From contig JAGHCW010000029.1 of NCBI GenBank assembly GCA_021160245.1, positions 1 to 28,878 of the forward strand: DNA of 28,878 bases, read 5' to 3'. Below the pieces are notes generated by a model, which saw only the letters and a list, made by a program, of their open reading frames with translations, had not been told where the DNA came from and did no database searches. Below are positions 23,836 through 28,878 of this stretch, piece after piece. Both the position numbers and the translations under genes were made by a program. This DNA comes from a bacterium. GTDB taxonomy: Bacteria > B130-G9. Every line of letters begins with the position of its first letter. Within the stretch, counting starts at the first letter, position 1.

Positions 23836-26343
23836 TTATCTAATCAAGAGCGAGGAGACGCTAGTTGAGGCCTCGATTTCGCCCGATTCCCCATCGAGTA
23901 CCGCCGCAAACCATGTGTATTCTCCTCGCGCAAGCCAGGGGCCAACCTCAAGCTCGAATACTGGAAAGTCCTTCAAGAGCTCGCCAGCAGGCATGGAGAT
24001 GTCTATCGGCTGTGGCGTGTTGGAGAAACTGGGATAATAAAGCAAATTGCCGGAAGGGTCCAGGGCCGCTAAATAGGCGTGGTCTTCCTGCAAAGCGTCA
24101 TTCACGGAGAGCGAGATTGAGATTGACAGCGAATCGCCGTCGGCAACGATAAGATCGTTTGAACTAACCGTGATGATGCTCTCGCCCGGAGTCTGAGCCT
24201 CGGAGACTCCCTCGCTTATGAACGATGACATCCATTGCGGCTGCTCCGGATTGCTCCCCGCCTTAAGCATCTCCTGCCAACTGCCATCAGTTAGGCGATC
24301 ACTCATTGGCCACGGGAACTCATAGTATGAATACACGCCGCCAACACAGGCCGCTAAGCCATCGTCTGTCGGCGCGATGACGTATATGAAGTGCGGATGG
24401 CCCGTCGCCTCTTCCAGAACTCTGCTGGAATTCGCGTCCGTATGGACATCCGCGACCACAGCCATCCTGGAATCCTCGTCGTTCAGGCTTGCCGGATCGT
24501 CCGGCGGGAACGAGACTATATCCGACAGCCTGTTTCCTATGAATGAGACCGTCAGGTGCTCGCTCTCAGTCAGTCGCTCACCAACTAACTCCTTCTCACT
24601 TATCGTCTTCAACTCAAGCAACGTATCACGTAGTGATGTGAATCTCGTCTCATAGTCCGGCAGCAGCAAATCAAAGCGAGATAGGCCAGAAATCGACATC
24701 TCGCACAGCGAGGCGAGGCGCGAATAGACGAGGGGATTAGGCTCCACGTAGCCCGCAATTGGGTCAGGCTCACCGGTCTCATAGCTGTAGCTCTGCTTTG
24801 CGTAGAGAATCGTGTCGTGCCGGAGCTCCGTCCAAGAGCCGAGCGCTGTCGCCAGTTCCTTGTCCGTCCAAGCGTTATTGGTCATAAAGGACGGAAAGCC
24901 CTCGCCTTTCGTAGCAGTTAGCGGCATCAGGCTATATAGCCAATTCCAGTATAGGTTTTGCACCCATGATTCATCCGGCAATGTGATGAACCATGTCCTG
25001 ACATTCTGCATCCTCTCAAAGTAATCCGGGTAACGTGTCTCCTGGTAGTCGAAATCGAGAATCCTATAAGCTCGCGCAGAGCCGAGGGCCGCCATGACGT
25101 CGAGGCCCTTGGGCATGAATCTGCCCCAGACATTCTTGTGAACCAACTGCTGGAAGACGTAGCTATCAGGTATGAATCGCTGACCCATGAACCTAAAGCC
25201 CTTCGTTGTGTCCTCAAAATCATCCGAATCCATCACGAATGACGAGTTGATGAGTGGATCACGCAGCTCCTTTGCCAGCTCCGTAAAAGCCGACAGCCTC
25301 GCCTCGTCCCGGAGCTCAGCAAATGTCATCGAGGTGAACTGCTCACCATAGACCTGAATTGCGAGTGTAAGATATTCCGGAACAGTCAGGTCATCCGCCT
25401 CGCCAACATAAAACACCGTCGGGTTGTAAATGCCGTCGTAAAGGTCAACGCCCGTGCTGCCGTCCGCCTCGAGGTTTATCAGCACCTTGATTATTTGAAG
25501 CGCCTGCAGGGTCTCCTCGTATTCGTACTTCTGGACGCAGCTCGTCGATGAGTTTGGCTCGAGGCGGAACATCAGCCGTCCGTACCACATCATAGCCTTG
25601 AAATAGCGGCTCAAAGTCTCGTTGCGGGTGTAATGGCCCCTAGGAATGTACTGGCTGTAGTCCTCGTACATGCCCATGATTGGAGAGCATTCTTTTCCCT
25701 GATGTGCATCAATCAGCGCGAGCTCCGCCTCAACAAGGTCCGCGACATAAGCGTACGGACTATACTCGGGATCGAGCAGCTTCGCCGGTACTGAAAAATA
25801 GGCGAGATTCTTAAGGAGAAGCCCCCTTAGATATTCATCAGTCTCAGCCTGATATAGGAGATTCGTCTCCTCAACCATGCCTCGCGTCAGCTCACAGATT
25901 GAATCACTAAACTTCTGCATTTCCGCAACGCGCAATGAATAGTCGAAAAGCACGTGATAGGAGGTCAGCATGGCGTCTGTCGTAACAAACGCCCGACGCC
26001 CCTTCTTCTGCAAGTCCTGGTAAAGGCCGTGAAGCGTCGCCAATTCCGGATCACCGCTCGGGACAACTACGAAACCGTTCTTGGCCAAATAGGCCTCGGC
26101 ATCCGCCGTCAAGAGAGGCTCAATGTCGGCGAAACTCGCGACATTGGAGAAGTCCGGCGAGATCTCTTGCTGCTCAAGCGATGGCTGGACGTCAACCTGC
26201 AGAGGAGTATAGGTTCCGAAATCCGTCTCAGTGTCCTCATCGACGGTCGCCAGAACCGTCTTGAAGCCGCAGAAGACCGTGTTTGTGGCCAAAAGAAGAC
26301 ATAGAAAGAAGGAGATTGCTACAATCCGCGCAGAGACACTCAT
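23836..26343 (-). CDS. large exported DUF3160 protein
   Basis: 835 residues, function unknown. The N-terminus is an export signal (ARIVAISFFLCLLLATNTVFC). The central 650 residues match DUF3160 by its hallmark stretches: AFVTTDAMLTSYHVLFDYSL, IPRGHYTRNETLSRYFKAMM with WYGRLMFRL, ANLVxxE-like helices and VEPNPLVYSRLASLCE. The last 115 residues form a separate beta domain (from ITVSSNDLIVADGDSLSISI to GEYTWFAAVLDGESG). Its plan, AxLAALDPSGNLxYY then a closing GEYTWFAA strand, resembles the N-terminal domain of the beta-helix protein in this window. A strong AAGGAGG precedes the ATG, and a near-consensus promoter lies about 60 bases upstream, so it is a single, probably well-expressed gene. Likely periplasmic or surface-located. 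Confidence 0.88.
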   Translation of the reverse strand: MSVSARIVAISFFLCLLLATNTVFCGFKTVLATVDEDTETDFGTYTPLQVDVQPSLEQQEISPDFSNVASFADIEPLLTADAEAYLAKNGFVVVPSGDPELATLHGLYQDLQKKGRRAFVTTDAMLTSYHVLFDYSLRVAEMQKFSDSICELTRGMVEETNLLYQAETDEYLRGLLLKNLAYFSVPAKLLDPEYSPYAYVADLVEAELALIDAHQGKECSPIMGMYEDYSQYIPRGHYTRNETLSRYFKAMMWYGRLMFRLEPNSSTSCVQKYEYEETLQALQIIKVLINLEADGSTGVDLYDGIYNPTVFYVGEADDLTVPEYLTLAIQVYGEQFTSMTFAELRDEARLSAFTELAKELRDPLINSSFVMDSDDFEDTTKGFRFMGQRFIPDSYVFQQLVHKNVWGRFMPKGLDVMAALGSARAYRILDFDYQETRYPDYFERMQNVRTWFITLPDESWVQNLYWNWLYSLMPLTATKGEGFPSFMTNNAWTDKELATALGSWTELRHDTILYAKQSYSYETGEPDPIAGYVEPNPLVYSRLASLCEMSISGLSRFDLLLPDYETRFTSLRDTLLELKTISEKELVGERLTESEHLTVSFIGNRLSDIVSFPPDDPASLNDEDSRMAVVADVHTDANSSRVLEEATGHPHFIYVIAPTDDGLAACVGGVYSYYEFPWPMSDRLTDGSWQEMLKAGSNPEQPQWMSSFISEGVSEAQTPGESIITVSSNDLIVADGDSLSISISLSVNDALQEDHAYLAALDPSGNLLYYPSFSNTPQPIDISMPAGELLKDFPVFELEVGPWLARGEYTWFAAVLDGESGEIEASTSVSSLLIR

Positions 26344-26402
26344 TGGCCACCCTCCTTATGTTAGGGATCAAATCATTGTTTGGGATTAGACCTATTCGGT
26401 AC

Positions 26403-26432
26403 ACTATAAGCCCAAAACCTAAAAAACGTCAA
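26403..26432 (-). promoter_or_regulatory. sigma-70-like promoter of the DUF3160 gene
   Basis: On the minus strand TTGACG (26427-26432, five of six), 18 bases, TATAGT (26403-26408, five of six). The predicted start near 26396 gives a leader of about 50 bases ending in AAGGAGGG before the ATG at 26343. This is among the best promoters in the window. Confidence 0.62.
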
Positions 26433-26553
26433 GGCTTCAATCATAGGGAAATCCGTCCTATGGAAACGAAAGAATGGAGGCGCCTGACTCACTCGGAAAG
26501 TCCGTTCCGCGCCTCGCTAAAGCGCCCTTGCTAACCTTAGATCGATCGCCGGG

Positions 26554-27330
26554 TCAATGGCAGCAGAGCCGCCAGATGATTGCGGAGGCAAGGGCAAGGC
26601 CGGCGACTGCGTATGCCACCGGGTCTCGCCAGGTGGAGTTTAAGCGCAGTATGCTGGTTCGCGTGACCTTTCTGCCGAATGCTCTTGATTCAAGAGCCAT
26701 AGATAGAACGTCGGTTGCGCGCAAGGCATGGAGAAGCACGGGGATAATTAGAGGAATGTGCTTTAATGCGCGCCGAATAGGATTGCCCCGGTCAATAGCA
26801 TGACCTCTTGCACGCTGCGCATCCCTGATTGTGCCGACGGTCAAAAGGAATGTGGGCGCGAGCCGGAATGACAGCGTCAGAGCGAATGTTACGACGAATG
26901 GTAGGCCGAGTATCCTCAATGATGCCGTGAATTCCTCGATTCTAGTTACCGTCAGAAACGCCACGCCGATCATCACAAGAGACACGAGGCGACAGGCCAT
27001 CGTCGCGCCCCGCGCAGCACCCGCCTCACTTATCGATAGCCCAAACAAGGTGAAGAGCTCTTCCCCGCCTCGATGGAAAAGCGGCCATACGACGGTCGTA
27101 ACGATTGCCATCATCGCAACAATGGGCAAGAGGGTGCGAATCGAGCCCCACGCTCTCGCCAGCGTGATCAGAATCATGCAGAGGGCCAGAGTCGTACAAG
27201 CTCCCTTTAAGTCAACAACGACAAGAGGAGCTACCAGAAGCAACCACGCGCAGAGCAGCTTCGTAAGAGGATGCAGCTTGTGAAAAAGCGTCACTCCCTG
27301 GCTGTATAGGCCATATCTCATACTAGACAT
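26554..27330 (-). CDS. ecfT: ECF transporter transmembrane component EcfT
   Basis: Energy-coupling factor scaffold subunit that links the ATPases to a substrate-binding S component. 258 residues with about five to six membrane helices (for example LCAWLLLVAPLVVVDL, LLPIVAMMAIVTTVVW and VTFALTLSFRLAPTFLL). The two coupling-helix motifs that contact the ATPases are present: DAQRARG and ALESRAFG (X-Arg-Gly/Arg-x-Phe-Gly type). The ATG at 27330 is 55 bases after the ATPase stop on the same strand. Substrate unknown: no S component (such as BioY, ThiT or CbiM) lies within the window; one could be encoded beyond the right edge. Confidence 0.93.
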   Translation of the reverse strand: MSSMRYGLYSQGVTLFHKLHPLTKLLCAWLLLVAPLVVVDLKGACTTLALCMILITLARAWGSIRTLLPIVAMMAIVTTVVWPLFHRGGEELFTLFGLSISEAGAARGATMACRLVSLVMIGVAFLTVTRIEEFTASLRILGLPFVVTFALTLSFRLAPTFLLTVGTIRDAQRARGHAIDRGNPIRRALKHIPLIIPVLLHALRATDVLSMALESRAFGRKVTRTSILRLNSTWRDPVAYAVAGLALASAIIWRLCCH

Positions 27331-27385
27331 CCCATCAAATCAAATGCAGCTCCAAAAGCCCAATCTGCGGACAATAACCTCGCCC

Positions 27386-28878
27386 TTAACCACGCCTGGT
27401 GAAGAAACTGGCGAACTCCGAAGCAGACAGCGCGGTCATACCAAAGCGATGCGATAGCTCGACGATCTTCGGCGGCACAAGGCCAGCGTCTGCAAGTAGC
27501 GAGTCATTCTCTGGCGAGAAGAAATCTCTTACAGGACCGTCAAATACAACCGAGCCGTCGGAAAAGCAAACCACTCGCTTTGCATAGTGTAGAACGAGCC
27601 AGAGAGAATGGGTGATGAAGAGAATCGTCTTTCCGAGATGATTCAGCTGACTGAGCATCGACATGACCCTACGCTCCTGTGTGAAATCGAGCCCGGTTGT
27701 CGGTTCATCGAGTATCAGGAGGTCCGGATCACACGAGAGAGTTGAGGCGATGGCAACTCGCTGTCGCTCTCCTTTGGTTAGGCAGAATGGATCGCTTTTC
27801 TCCTTGCCCTTTAGATCGACCGTCTCGATCGCGCCGTCCACGAGGCGCCTCATCTCGTTCTCGGAAAAGAGCAGGTTACGTGGGCCAAATCGGACCTCTT
27901 CCTCCACTGTCTCGCAGAATATTTGGCTATCTGGATTTTGAAATACGAAGCCGACTCGTCTGGCAAGTTCTGAGAGCCTCATCTTCTGGACGTCCCTTTC
28001 GCGAATGATGGCCTTGCCCTCTGATGGCTTCAGCAGGCCATTCAGGTGTTTCGCAAACGTGGTTTTACCAGAACCGTTTCTGCCGACAATCGCAACGAAC
28101 TCGCCTTGCCCAACCTTCAAAGAGACGTCGTGAATGGCGAAACTACCTCTCTCGAACGAATGTGTCAGCTCGCAGGCCTCAATCTCGGACGGACGCTCCT
28201 TTTGCGCATCCCTCCTTTCCTGCTCGACTATGGCCGAATAACGCTCACGGTCTGGAGTAAATCGCTCATTGACAGCTCGACGCGCCTCGTCAAGATCAAG
28301 CGGGGCATCCTGAATGTCGAGCTTCTTGTACGCCACGGCTATTTGATGAGGCCGCACGCCCGCGTCCGAGAGCAGTTTAGGGTCTGCGCAAAGAGCAGAT
28401 GGGGAGCCCTGCATCTTGATCTTCCCGCATTGCATAAGCGCCAGGACATCAAAATCCAGCAGCGACTCGACATCATGCTCCACAAGCAAGATCGTGGCGC
28501 CGGCCGCCCGGAGTGAGCGGATTATTCGATGGACGCTCGCCCGGCCCTCCGGGTCTAGGTCGGTCGTCGGCTCATCTAGGAGAAGAAGATCCGGCTTCAT
28601 GGATAGGACTGACGCTATCGCCAGTCGCTGCTTCTCGCCACCAGACAGAGTTGCCGGCTCGCGATTCTCAAAGCCAGAAAGCCCCACCAAGCGCAGGCAT
28701 TCAGCGACCCGAGATCGAATTTCATCCGGATCTACGCCGAGATTCTCCGGGCCAAAGGCGACCTCTTGTTCGACGTTCGTCGAGAAAAGCTGATTCTCAA
28801 ACTCCTGAAAGACGAAGCCGACCGACCCGGCCGCCTCGGCAACGGTCCGCTCCGAGGGAACAGCTCCCAGCACATTGA
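27386..28878 (-). CDS. fused ECF transporter ATPase (EcfA-EcfA'), partial at the right edge
   Basis: Double ABC ATPase of a vitamin or metal ECF importer. The open frame runs off the right edge, so the N-terminus with the first Walker A is missing; the GTG at 28873 is internal, not the true start. Visible in NBD1 (residues counted from that GTG): Q-loop GFVFQEFENQLFS, signature LSGGE (76-80), Walker B LLLLDEP (96-102), switch His in VEHD. After a charged linker (about 160-232), NBD2 has Walker A GRNGSGKT (264-271), Q-loop FQNPDSQIF, signature LTKGE (365-369), Walker B LLILDEP (385-391) and switch His in ITHS. All visible motifs look active. The FQxPxxQ variant is typical of ECF ATPases. A 55-base gap leads to ecfT. 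Confidence 0.93.
   Translation of the reverse strand, partial: NVLGAVPSERTVAEAAGSVGFVFQEFENQLFSTNVEQEVAFGPENLGVDPDEIRSRVAECLRLVGLSGFENREPATLSGGEKQRLAIASVLSMKPDLLLLDEPTTDLDPEGRASVHRIIRSLRAAGATILLVEHDVESLLDFDVLALMQCGKIKMQGSPSALCADPKLLSDAGVRPHQIAVAYKKLDIQDAPLDLDEARRAVNERFTPDRERYSAIVEQERRDAQKERPSEIEACELTHSFERGSFAIHDVSLKVGQGEFVAIVGRNGSGKTTFAKHLNGLLKPSEGKAIIRERDVQKMRLSELARRVGFVFQNPDSQIFCETVEEEVRFGPRNLLFSENEMRRLVDGAIETVDLKGKEKSDPFCLTKGERQRVAIASTLSCDPDLLILDEPTTGLDFTQERRVMSMLSQLNHLGKTILFITHSLWLVLHYAKRVVCFSDGSVVFDGPVRDFFSPENDSLLADAGLVPPKIVELSHRFGMTALSASEFASFFTRRG

Noticed and set aside
28024-28878. Plus-strand Arg/Pro/Ser-rich frames at the right edge
   Set aside because: Antisense to an intact double ABC ATPase with all expected motifs; composition typical of shadows.

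Overview
The window looks like a piece of chromosome from an uncultivated bacterium with a Gram-negative-type envelope. Base composition is moderate to slightly GC-rich by eye, starts are often GTG or TTG, several proteins carry export signals, and there is a glycosyltransferase fusion. Together with a DUF3160 exoprotein, a beta-helix surface protein ending in a GFHYP-type motif, and structured intergenic repeats, this suggests one of the little-cultivated candidate phyla. I cannot name the phylum from sequence alone. No tRNA, rRNA, CRISPR array, transposase, phage gene or recognised defence system is visible.

Layout. (1) 1-3.6 kb: the tail of a gene entering from the left, a small membrane-anchored protein (+), then a minus-strand run made of a membrane-anchored acidic protein, an orphan NtrC-type response regulator and pyrF. 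(2) 3.6-6.0 kb: an intergenic region with a large inverted repeat, a divergent ATP-type PEP carboxykinase, a clear intrinsic terminator and a remnant of a metallo-beta-lactamase-fold gene. (3) 6.0-11.8 kb: a plus-strand run led by a good sigma-70-like promoter: clpX, yicC, a YhaM-like OB-HD exoribonuclease, asnS, a strongly degenerate FtsE-like ATPase and an acidic protein of unknown function. This is mostly RNA and protein turnover plus translation. (4) 11.9-14.6 kb: a GT-B/GT-B/C-terminal-domain glycosyltransferase fusion. (5) 14.6-16.9 kb (minus): a decayed local family of exported beta-helix proteins, with one intact gene, one truncated and frameshifted copy, and a detached C-terminal scrap. 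(6) 17.0-22.2 kb (minus): ftsH, folP, cdaA and a HEAT-repeat probable lipoprotein, a compact run joining membrane proteolysis, folate synthesis and c-di-AMP synthesis. (7) 22.3-23.7 kb (minus): yggS and pyrE. (8) 23.8-26.4 kb (minus): a large exported DUF3160 protein with its own strong promoter. (9) 26.5-28.9 kb (minus): an ECF-type vitamin or metal transporter module, ecfT and a fused double ATPase cut by the window edge.

The most unusual items are the FtsE-like ATPase that has lost nearly all of its catalytic motifs, the fossil beta-helix gene array, the divergent PEP carboxykinase without the usual N-terminal RSPKDK motif, and three different structured intergenic elements that look like members of dispersed repeat families. 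I see no multi-gene system that I could defend as wholly new. The nearest candidates are the degenerate ATPase with its acidic neighbour, and the cdaA-HEAT lipoprotein pairing.
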